Positions 1-6,095 of a stretch of 9,577 bases of DNA are shown here, one piece after another. Under the pieces are notes generated by a model, which saw only the letters and a program-made list of their open reading frames with translations, was not told the origin of the DNA and did not search any database. The position numbers were made by a program, and so were the translations under genes. Source of the stretch: an uncultured Lachnospiraceae bacterium (lineage in GTDB: Bacteria > Bacillota > Clostridia > Lachnospirales > Lachnospiraceae); NCBI GenBank assembly GCA_910588895.1, contig CAJUSS010000134.1, positions 1 to 9,577 on the forward strand. The letters run 5' to 3'. Each line of letters opens with the position of its first letter. The first letter of the stretch is position 1.

Positions 1-53
1 GGTTAGGGGAGAAGAAACGGATCGTGATCAAGATCGGATCCTCCTCCCTTACC
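1..53 (+). other. Inverted 53-bp block inside the proB start
   Basis: This block carries codons that belong to proB but in the opposite orientation to its start codon. Its ends form an imperfect inverted repeat: GGTTAGGG at 1-8 and CCCTTACC at 46-53, whose reverse complement is GGTAAGGG (7 of 8 match). Such ends could guide an inversion or a template switch during copying or assembly. Beyond base 53 the plus-strand frame continues to TAG at 141-143 but no longer resembles ProB. That the block ends exactly at base 1 favours a sequence-end artefact. Confidence 0.5.
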
Positions 54-75
54 TCTGTCGTTCATTTCCTTCCAT
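1..75 (-). pseudogene. proB: 5' end of proB (glutamate 5-kinase), broken by an inverted segment; partial at window edge
   Basis: ProB phosphorylates L-glutamate in the first step of proline synthesis. Seen: a minus-strand ATG at 75-73 with AGGAGG at 92-87 (11-nt spacing) opens MEGNERQR and then meets TAA at 51-49. Bases 3-53 read on the plus strand give LGEKKRIVIKIGSSSLT, which matches the conserved ProB N-terminus (the KIGSSSLT segment begins the amino-acid kinase fold). If bases 1-53 are flipped, A54 joins g1g2 to make an AGG codon and the frame runs MEGNERQR then LGEKKRIVIKIGSSSLT without a break. The rest of the gene would lie left of the window. The gene follows two flavoprotein genes on the same strand after a 91-bp gap, so it may be co-transcribed with them. 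As given, the reading frame is dead. The identification rests on about 25 residues recalled from the family, and the break could be an assembly error. Confidence 0.6.
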
Positions 76-86
76 ACTCGCTCTAT

Positions 87-92
87 CCTCCT
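87..92 (-). promoter_or_regulatory. Ribosome binding site of the proB start
   Basis: The minus strand reads AGGAGG 11 nt before ATG at 75. It supports a real gene start here although the frame closes after eight codons. A weak 5-bp hairpin (ATGCC/GGCAT, 93-109) sits directly upstream, and another (ATCCT/AGGAT, 129-141, 3-nt loop) lies nearer the preceding stop. Neither has a T tract, so neither looks like a terminator. No clear promoter was seen in 76-166. Confidence 0.5.
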
Positions 93-166
93 ATGCCATT
101 TTCCGGCATCCGTTCTTTTAAGACCTCCATCCTCCCAGGATAGAGACTGCCGCTGACATGCTATAC

Positions 167-1870
167 CTAGGAAACGGGCTCATACCGTCTGGCAATCTCC
201 TCTGCCACCTTCATCCCATCCATGGCTGCCGATGTGATCCCGCCTGCATAGCCTGCCCCTTCCCCGCAGGGGAAAAGACCTTTTATCCGGCTTTCCAGGT
301 GCTCATCCCTGCAGATCCGCACCGGCGAGGAGGTACGGCTCTCGACCCCGGCTAAGATCCCGTCCGGCCGGTCAAAGCCCCGGATGATCTGCCCGGATCG
401 CCTGATCCCCTCTAAAAGTCCGGCGGTGACCGGAGCCGGGAGGATCTGTCTAAGATCTGCAAAGGCTGTCTCCCCCTTAAACTGGGGCCGCACCTGGCCA
501 AACCCGGAGGAGATCCTGCCCTCTTTAAAGTCCCCGTAGAGCTGGACCGGGATCTTCCCGCCGCCAGCCTGATAGGCCAGCTCCTCCAGCCTTCTCTGGA
601 AGGCGATGCCCGCCAGCGGCCCCTCCTTGCCGCCTGCCGCGCCAAAGTCCTCTGGCGTCACGGTCACGATCAGGGCGCTGTTGGCATTTTCCCCGTCGCG
701 GGCATGGTAGCTCATCCCGTTCACCGCCAGACGGCCCTCCTCGGAGGAGGCATTGACCACATAGCCGCCGGGACACATACAGAAGGAATAGACCCCTCTC
801 CCGTCGGCGCACCGGTGGGTCAGCTTGTAGCTGGCCGGGCCTAATAGCCTGGCGGCCTGCCCATCGCCTTTATATTGAGCCTCATCCACCATAGCCTGGG
901 GATGCTGGATGCGCAGGCCTACCGCAAAGGCCTTGGCCTCCATGGGGACCTGCCGTTCATGAAGGCGGGCAAAAGTGTCCCGCGCGCTGTGGCCGATCGC
1001 CAGGACCACCGCCTCCGCAGGGACAAGCTCCGTCCCATTGACAATCAGGCCTGTGAGCCTGCCCGGCCCCGCCTCAAGGCCTGTCGGCCCGGCAGTCTCC
1101 ACCTGGAGGTCGGTCACCAGGCTGTGGAACCGGACCTGCCCTCCAAGGCGGCAGATCTCCTCCCTCATGGCCACCACCACCTTGGCCAGCACGTCGGTGC
1201 CGATATGGGGCTTGTTCACATAGCGGATCGCCGGGTCGGCCCCAAATTCCACAAAAAGCTCCAGCACCTTCCGGTTCCTTCCCACCGGGTCCTTCACCAG
1301 CGTGTTCAGCTTCCCGTCGGAAAAGGTCCCTGCCCCGCCTTCGCCGAACTGTACATTGCAGTCCGGATCCAGCGTTTTGCTCTCCCAGAACGCCTGCACC
1401 TTTTGGGTCCGCTCCTCCACCGGGCCGCCCCGCTCTAAGACCAGGGGACGATAGCCGTGCCGGGCCAGCATGAGCCCGCAGAACAGGCCGGCCGGGCCGC
1501 TCCCCACGATCACCGGCGGATGGATGAGACCGCCTCTTTTGGGCTGCAAAAGAGCGCTCCTCTTTGGAGCGCCCGCCCCCGAAACATCCATCGCAAAAGG
1601 GCCTGATCCCGGAAAATGATAGGGCTTCTCCACATAGATGGAAGCATCCGCATTTTTCGAGCGGGCTACCACCTGCTCTTCCCGGTCGGTCTCCACGTCC
1701 AGCACATAGCTGAAGGCGGTCTCCCCCCGCCTCCTGGCATCCACCGACTGTTTGACGATGTGTACCGCTTTGACCCGCTCGTCGGGTATGCGCAAAAGCT
1801 TTGCCACCCGGATCTTCAGATCCGCCTCCGTGTGGTCTAAGGGCAGCTTCACCTGTGTGATCCGTATCAT
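167..1870 (-). CDS. NAD(P)/FAD-dependent oxidoreductase, COG2509-type FAD dehydrogenase
   Basis: A cytoplasmic flavoprotein of 567 residues. Residues about 1-90 form an N-terminal domain with many charged residues. A Rossmann dinucleotide-binding motif GSGPAG lies at 123-128 and ends in LVLERGG (143-149), where the acidic residue is expected to hold the FAD ribose. FGEGGAGTFSDGKL at 175-188 is a strong signature of the family named 'uncharacterized FAD-dependent dehydrogenase'. The C-terminus has the closing FAD segment LFPCGEGAGYAGGITSAA. Length fits the family. The ATG at 1870-1868 overlaps the stop of the preceding flavoprotein gene (ATGA) and has AAGGAGG at 1886-1880, 9 nt upstream, so the start is well supported and translation is probably coupled. 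No signal peptide or membrane segment is seen. The physiological substrate is not known to me and cannot be inferred from neighbours; a proB start lies 91 bp downstream. Confidence 0.9.
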   Translation of the reverse strand: MIRITQVKLPLDHTEADLKIRVAKLLRIPDERVKAVHIVKQSVDARRRGETAFSYVLDVETDREEQVVARSKNADASIYVEKPYHFPGSGPFAMDVSGAGAPKRSALLQPKRGGLIHPPVIVGSGPAGLFCGLMLARHGYRPLVLERGGPVEERTQKVQAFWESKTLDPDCNVQFGEGGAGTFSDGKLNTLVKDPVGRNRKVLELFVEFGADPAIRYVNKPHIGTDVLAKVVVAMREEICRLGGQVRFHSLVTDLQVETAGPTGLEAGPGRLTGLIVNGTELVPAEAVVLAIGHSARDTFARLHERQVPMEAKAFAVGLRIQHPQAMVDEAQYKGDGQAARLLGPASYKLTHRCADGRGVYSFCMCPGGYVVNASSEEGRLAVNGMSYHARDGENANSALIVTVTPEDFGAAGGKEGPLAGIAFQRRLEELAYQAGGGKIPVQLYGDFKEGRISSGFGQVRPQFKGETAFADLRQILPAPVTAGLLEGIRRSGQIIRGFDRPDGILAGVESRTSSPVRICRDEHLESRIKGLFPCGEGAGYAGGITSAAMDGMKVAEEIARRYEPVS

Positions 1871-3270
1871 GGCCTGCCGCCTCCTTTCGCCTTCCTGTTT
1901 TCCGGGACTTGTCTTGCATGCCTGTGGGGACTCGCACCGTCGATCCGCCTTTCTCCACAGCCGCCCTTACCTGCCTGCTCTGTATACGGGCCTGTCCTCT
2001 GCCCCTCGCCCGGCTGCCTCACCTGCGGGCCTGTCCACTGGGCCGCCTGGCTCCCGGCCACTTTGCCTGAGCTCCAGGCCCACTGTAGGTTGTAGCCGCC
2101 GCAGATCCCGTCCACATCTAAAAGCTCGCCCGCCAGATACAGCTCCGGGACCAGCTTGGAACCCATGGTCCTTGGATCCACCTCCGCTGTGTCCACACCG
2201 CCGCTGCAGACCTGGGCATTGGCAAAGGGGTTGACCGAGCTGACCAGCGCCTCATACTTCTTTAAGCCCTTTAAGAGCAGCTCCCTCTGCCGGCGGGATA
2301 CCTCCCCTGCCGGCTCGTCCGGCCGGATCTGGGCCTGCTTTAACAGGACCAGCGCCAGCTTCTTGTTCACTACACCGGTAAGGATATCCTCCCCCATCCG
2401 GTCGCCAAAGTCTAAAAAACGCTGCCGCAAGAACAGCCTGGTCTCTTCCATATCCATAAAGGGGAGAAAGTCGATCTTCATCCGCACCTTCTTTTTTTCG
2501 TCCAATGCCCTGGCCGCCAGATGGCTCAGCTGAAAGACCGGGATGCCGGAGATCCCGTAATCCGTAAGCTGCAGCTCGCCTTTATCCTCCCCCGCCTTCT
2601 CGCCTTCTATATATAAGGCCAGCCGGACATCGGCCCGGATCCCGGCCAGCTGCCGGTAATGGTTCCCCTGGCAGCGGAGCTGGACCAGCGCCGGGAGCGG
2701 TTTGATCACCCTGTGCCCCAGCGCCTTGGCCAGCGCATAGCCGCTGCCGTCCGATCCGGAGGAGGGCGCTGCCTTTGAACCGCAGGCCAGGATCAAACTG
2801 TCGCCCTGGATGAGCCCCTGGTCCGTGGTGATAAAAAATACGGTCCTGCCCTTCTTTCGCTCATAGCGGATCTTCTGGGGCGCGCAGCCTGTGCAGATCT
2901 CCACGCCCAGACGGCTGCATTCCAGCCGGAGGGTATCTAAGATGGCAGAGGCCTGATCCGATACAGGATAATAGTAAGTCTCCATCCTGATCTTGCAGAG
3001 CACGCCCATAGAGGCGAACCAGCGCAGCGTATCCTTCCAGCCAAACTGTCCGATCACCTTCATAGGGAACTCCGGGTCCTGACAATGGTAGCAGGTGCCA
3101 TCCAGCCTGGAGTTGGTCAGATTGCACCGGCCGTTCCCGGTGGAGAGGAGCTTCTTTCCCACCCGGTCCATATGTTCGATCACCGTCGCCTCCGCGCCGG
3201 ATCTGGCCGCCCAGATCGCCGCCGTCAGACCGGAAGCCCCTCCGCCGATAATGACTACTTGCTTTTTCAT
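1867..3270 (-). CDS. BaiN/HI0933-family NAD(P)/FAD-dependent oxidoreductase with an extra C-terminal tail
   Basis: A cytoplasmic flavoprotein of 467 residues. Seen: the N-terminal FAD-binding motif GGGASG at 9-14, the family signature GKKLLSTGNGRCNLTN at 38-53, and the closing motif DGICGGYNLQWAWSSG near 390-405. These mark the HI0933 family, annotated variously as aminoacetone oxidase-like or BaiN-type. BaiN itself is a bile-acid reductase in some gut clostridia, but family membership alone does not show that activity. Family proteins normally end soon after the last motif, at about 410 residues. Here about 55 more residues (413-467) follow, rich in G, R, Q and P. The gene starts at ATG 3270 behind a near-consensus promoter and is first in a unit with the next flavoprotein, joined by ATGA. 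Its ribosome site is weak and distant (AAAGGA about 16 nt upstream). Confidence 0.9.
   Translation of the reverse strand: MKKQVVIIGGGASGLTAAIWAARSGAEATVIEHMDRVGKKLLSTGNGRCNLTNSRLDGTCYHCQDPEFPMKVIGQFGWKDTLRWFASMGVLCKIRMETYYYPVSDQASAILDTLRLECSRLGVEICTGCAPQKIRYERKKGRTVFFITTDQGLIQGDSLILACGSKAAPSSGSDGSGYALAKALGHRVIKPLPALVQLRCQGNHYRQLAGIRADVRLALYIEGEKAGEDKGELQLTDYGISGIPVFQLSHLAARALDEKKKVRMKIDFLPFMDMEETRLFLRQRFLDFGDRMGEDILTGVVNKKLALVLLKQAQIRPDEPAGEVSRRQRELLLKGLKKYEALVSSVNPFANAQVCSGGVDTAEVDPRTMGSKLVPELYLAGELLDVDGICGGYNLQWAWSSGKVAGSQAAQWTGPQVRQPGEGQRTGPYTEQAGKGGCGERRIDGASPHRHARQVPENRKAKGGGRP
1880..1886 (-). promoter_or_regulatory. Ribosome binding site of the COG2509-type gene
   Basis: The minus strand reads AAGGAGG, 9 nt before ATG at 1870, inside the tail-coding end of the upstream flavoprotein gene. 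It fixes the start and suggests translational coupling through the ATGA overlap. Confidence 0.75.
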
Positions 3271-3341
3271 CGTTTATGCCATCCGTTCCTTTCACACTTC
3301 TCCATCGTGTCGGTTCTATAATGAAATGTAAGCTGTATCAA

Positions 3342-3370
3342 AGTATAGGGGATAAACGCGAAAAAGTCAA
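3342..3370 (-). promoter_or_regulatory. Sigma-A promoter of the flavoprotein unit
   Basis: The minus strand reads TTGACT at 3370-3365, a 17-bp spacer, and TATACT at 3347-3342. Each box differs from consensus at one base and the spacing is optimal. Transcription would begin near 3335, leaving a leader of about 65 nt before ATG 3270. The -35 box begins 11 bp after the stop codon of the adaptor gene, and I see no hairpin plus T-tract terminator between them. A 7-bp inverted repeat (GTCGGTT at 3375-3369, AACCGAC at 3315-3309) flanks the promoter and overlaps the first two bases of the -35 box; it could be an operator or chance. Confidence 0.75.
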
Positions 3371-3380
3371 CCGACCATAC

Positions 3381-5117
3381 TCAGGCTGCTTCCGGGGCCG
3401 CCGTTAAGATCACCCGCACCCGGTCGCCCTCCTTAACCTTCTCCTTTTCCTTTAAGATGATCTGGTCCTCCTGGAAGAGGATCCCCTCTACGGCTACCTC
3501 CTCCTTCCCCCAGCAGATCGGGGTCAGCTCCACACGTTCGGCTATGATCTCACGTCCTAAGATGCCCTCCTTTTCCCGTGCCACCAGGCAGAAGTAACCG
3601 CCGGAGTCGTTTCGCAGGGCTTTTATGGGGATGACCTGGCTGCAGACGGCGGACTCTCTGGTGCATCCGTAGTCGGCCACGGTCCCCACAGGCAGCGTCC
3701 CATCCTCCAGGTCCGCCAGGAAGCTGCCCTTGCCCTCCTCACCGATCATGTCCACCAGGCGGATCTGGCACTCCGTCTGGCCGGATCTTCCCGGAAGGTC
3801 TATGGTCACCTTATCGCCGGGATAGAGGATATGGGTCTGACCGGCATTTTCTCCTTCTATCGTAAAGGTCCCGCAAAAGGTAAGGCGGCCTACCCCGATC
3901 TCCACCAGCTCCTCTCCGCTGGTCTTTTTTCCCGGGGTCAGTTCCTGGACGATGACCGTGCCTTTCGCCGCGGCACGGACGATCCCGCCGCAGCGGATCA
4001 GCTCCTCGATCTTCTGCAGCTGCGCTAAGGCCTCGTCCAGATCCATGACCAGCTCTTCCTGTGCCAGCTGGGACAGGCGCTCCTTTTGTTCTGCGTCCAA
4101 GCGTGCGGCCTGGTCTGTCCGTGTGCCATTGGACCAGGAAAGCCGGGCCTTTTCCAGCTCCAGGGCCAGATCCTCCACCTCCTTACGTTTCTCTTCCAAA
4201 CGGGCATCCTCCTGCTCCAGAGCTGCCTCATAGCTCTCTTTCAGAGCCAGCTGAGCCGTGGTCCTCCCGGCCAGGATCTTATCCTCGCTCTCCTCGGAGA
4301 CATCCAGCCCGGCGATCGCTGTGTCCAGCTGCAGATCCCACTGTTCCCGGATCGCGCGCGCATCCTCCCTGGCCCGGGCCAAACGGCGGAGAGCCTTCTC
4401 GACCGCCTCTTCATCGGCCCCTTCCGCCTCCAGCCGCTCCACCTCTTCCTCGGCATCCTCTACTACACGCTCTCCTTCCCGGATCGCCTCCTCACGGCTG
4501 TTCTCCGTTCCGTCCAGGGTCATCTGGCCTGCAGCCAGCTCCTGCTCCACTGTGCGCAGCAGCTCTTCCCGGGTCAGTTCTTCCTTATACATGTAAGCCT
4601 CCTCCAGCTCCCGTTTCTTTTCCTCACAGGCAAGATAAGCCGCCTCATACTCCTTTTGTCCCTTTTCCAGTGCCTGGGCCGCAAAGGCCACCTCCTGGGC
4701 CGCTAACTCCCCCTGGGTCAGCTTTGCCTGCTCCTTCGCCGCCTCCCCCTGCAAAAGGAGCTGCTCTCTGGCAAGAGCCAGCCTGGCCTTCTCCAGAGCC
4801 TGTTGCCGCGCCTCCCGCTCCATGCGCAGGCTCTCTGCATCGTAGCAGAACAGCTCATCTCCCGGCTCCACCTGGCTCCCCCGCACCGCTGTTACCGACT
4901 GGATGCGGATCTGCGGCTCCACCTGACAGAAAACGGTCTCGGTAGCCTTCACCTGCCCGCTCCCCTCTGTGACCATCCGCACCGCCTTTAAACGGGGACA
5001 GACCACATGGACCTTGGGCACGGTCATGGTGTCGTAGATCCTGGAGGCCAAAGTAAGACCGGCCATCAAAACAAAAAAGCCGATCAGCAGCTCACGGTAT
5101 ACCTTGCGCCGTTCCAT
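3381..5117 (-). CDS. Membrane fusion protein (HlyD/MacA/YknX-like periplasmic adaptor) with a long coiled coil
   Basis: Adaptors of this type sit in the membrane beside an exporter and extend a helical hairpin outward. Positions are numbered here from the upstream in-frame ATG at 5216 (611 residues). Seen: one membrane helix at about 43-60; a first lipoyl-like half at 84-127; a highly charged E/A/L/R-rich coiled-coil region at about 128-405; a second lipoyl half at about 410-440 (GGIVRAAAKGTVIVQ); then a beta-barrel and a membrane-proximal domain (VIPIKALRN near 528, EGDRVRV near 596) as in MacA-type adaptors. I chose ATG 5117 (578 residues) because AGAAGG lies 6 nt upstream and the protein then begins MERRKVYRELL just before the helix. 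ATG 5216 (18 bp after the preceding stop) and ATG 5159 are alternatives with weaker ribosome sites. It is the last gene of a sugar-importer operon, an odd place for an export-type adaptor, and its partner transporter is not in view. Confidence 0.8.
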   Translation of the reverse strand: MERRKVYRELLIGFFVLMAGLTLASRIYDTMTVPKVHVVCPRLKAVRMVTEGSGQVKATETVFCQVEPQIRIQSVTAVRGSQVEPGDELFCYDAESLRMEREARQQALEKARLALAREQLLLQGEAAKEQAKLTQGELAAQEVAFAAQALEKGQKEYEAAYLACEEKKRELEEAYMYKEELTREELLRTVEQELAAGQMTLDGTENSREEAIREGERVVEDAEEEVERLEAEGADEEAVEKALRRLARAREDARAIREQWDLQLDTAIAGLDVSEESEDKILAGRTTAQLALKESYEAALEQEDARLEEKRKEVEDLALELEKARLSWSNGTRTDQAARLDAEQKERLSQLAQEELVMDLDEALAQLQKIEELIRCGGIVRAAAKGTVIVQELTPGKKTSGEELVEIGVGRLTFCGTFTIEGENAGQTHILYPGDKVTIDLPGRSGQTECQIRLVDMIGEEGKGSFLADLEDGTLPVGTVADYGCTRESAVCSQVIPIKALRNDSGGYFCLVAREKEGILGREIIAERVELTPICWGKEEVAVEGILFQEDQIILKEKEKVKEGDRVRVILTAAPEAA

Positions 5118-5123
5118 CCCGTC

Positions 5124-5129
5124 CCTTCT
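5124..5129 (-). promoter_or_regulatory. Ribosome binding site favouring the 5117 start of the adaptor
   Basis: The minus strand reads AGAAGG followed by 6 nt and ATG at 5117. The other in-frame ATGs, at 5216 and 5159, are preceded only by weak matches (CAAAAG and AAAAGG with 3 nt spacing). Confidence 0.45.
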
Positions 5130-5234
5130 CTCTTTTCTGTACAAATCCATTTTTTTCATCGACCTTTTCCATCTATGCTCCTTTGGCGGACACCTTTCTT
5201 TGTCCTGTATCTGCATCTTTTGACCGCCACACGC

Positions 5235-6095
5235 CTACTCCTTGATCCCGTCCAAAAAGATCCCCTGCTCCAGCTCCTCCTGGCCGTTCAGGAAAAAAAG
5301 GACCGGAGGCAGCATGGCGATCACACAGGCGGCGAAGGCGGCCGCTCCCTGCTCTCCGCGGATCCTAGAAAGGTATAGGGACAAAGGCCACAGGGAGGGT
5401 TCCTTTAGGTAGGCCAGCGGACGCTCCATGTTGTTCCAGCTCTCAAAAAAACCCAGCATCCAGGCGGTCACGATCCCCGGCTTCCCCACCGGGATCCCCA
5501 CCTTTATGAGGAGGCTCAGCTCTCCGGCCCCATCCAGCCTTGCCGCCTCCAGCATCGCCTGGGGGATCGCCTCAAAGAAACGGCTCATGATAAAGACCGG
5601 AAATGCCGACCAGATCCCCGGCAGGATCACCGCCAGATGGGTGTCCAAGATCTTCAGCCGGTCCAGCACCAGATACGCGGACACCTCTGTCACCTGAAAA
5701 GGCAGGAGCATCAGGAGGATATACACATCAAACAGCTTTTTCTTTCCCGGAAAAGTATATCGGGCGAAAGCCCAGGCCCCGAAGATCCCCACCGCCATCT
5801 GCCCCATCACCAGTGCCCCCACCTGCAGGCAGGAATTCCAGAACATCACAAAAAATCCTCTGGAGCGCAAAAGGATCTGTATGTAGCCCTCCAGGGTCAG
5901 ATAGACCGGGAGCAGGGAGGCATGCACAGCTTTGGCCCCCATCCCAAGAGGATGGGCATACCGGTACAGCAGCTCATCTTTTGGCATAAAGGAGGCCGAT
6001 ACCAGAAGGAGGACCGGGATCCAGATGAAGAGGGAGAGCGCGGTCAGGACGGACCTGCATGTCAGACCTATGAGCGTTCTTTTTATCCTCTCCAT
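5235..6095 (-). CDS. Carbohydrate ABC transporter permease, MalG type (CUT1)
   Basis: The second inner-membrane subunit of a sugar importer, 286 residues from this start. Seen: a basic N-terminus, about six hydrophobic helices (first at about 16-35), and the EAA loop EAARLDGAG at 183-191 followed by an I-P pair at 201-202, which docks the cytoplasmic ATPase in binding-protein-dependent importers. The C-terminus GIFLDGIKE resembles the FxxG-K ending of MalG-type permeases. The open frame runs up to 6248, but ATG 6095 is chosen because AAGGAGG lies 8 nt upstream and the protein then starts MERIKRTLIG, normal for the family; the upstream part is arginine-rich and overlaps the previous gene. The gene overlaps the end of the MalF-type permease by 13 bp. 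The substrate cannot be told from sequence. No ATPase gene is present in the window, so a shared MsmX-like ATPase is inferred. Confidence 0.92.
   Translation of the reverse strand: MERIKRTLIGLTCRSVLTALSLFIWIPVLLLVSASFMPKDELLYRYAHPLGMGAKAVHASLLPVYLTLEGYIQILLRSRGFFVMFWNSCLQVGALVMGQMAVGIFGAWAFARYTFPGKKKLFDVYILLMLLPFQVTEVSAYLVLDRLKILDTHLAVILPGIWSAFPVFIMSRFFEAIPQAMLEAARLDGAGELSLLIKVGIPVGKPGIVTAWMLGFFESWNNMERPLAYLKEPSLWPLSLYLSRIRGEQGAAAFAACVIAMLPPVLFFLNGQEELEQGIFLDGIKE

Noticed and set aside
21..42. Cluster of GATC sites at the left edge as a methylation or origin signal
   Set aside because: The sites come from Ile (ATC) and Gly-Ser (GGA TCC) codons of the proB fragment. GATC is common throughout the window through ATC codon use.
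93..141. Small hairpins (93-109 and 129-141) as a terminator of the flavoprotein unit
   Set aside because: Stems are only 5 bp and no T tract follows on the minus strand, so they do not meet the form of an intrinsic terminator.
875..1438. Plus-strand open frame of 187 codons inside the COG2509-type gene
   Set aside because: It lies wholly opposite a well-supported flavoprotein gene, shows no domain, and is explained by GC-rich codon use.
1074..1958. Minus-strand 294-codon frame shifted against the COG2509-type gene
   Set aside because: It is a G/R-rich out-of-frame shadow of a gene with clear FAD motifs. It does not supply a better C-terminus for the preceding protein either.
4061..4945. 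Long plus-strand proline-rich open frame (294 codons) opposite the adaptor gene
   Set aside because: It is the complement of the E/L/R-rich coiled-coil codons. It has no recognisable domain or convincing ribosome site, and low-complexity P/S/A content is expected in that antisense frame.
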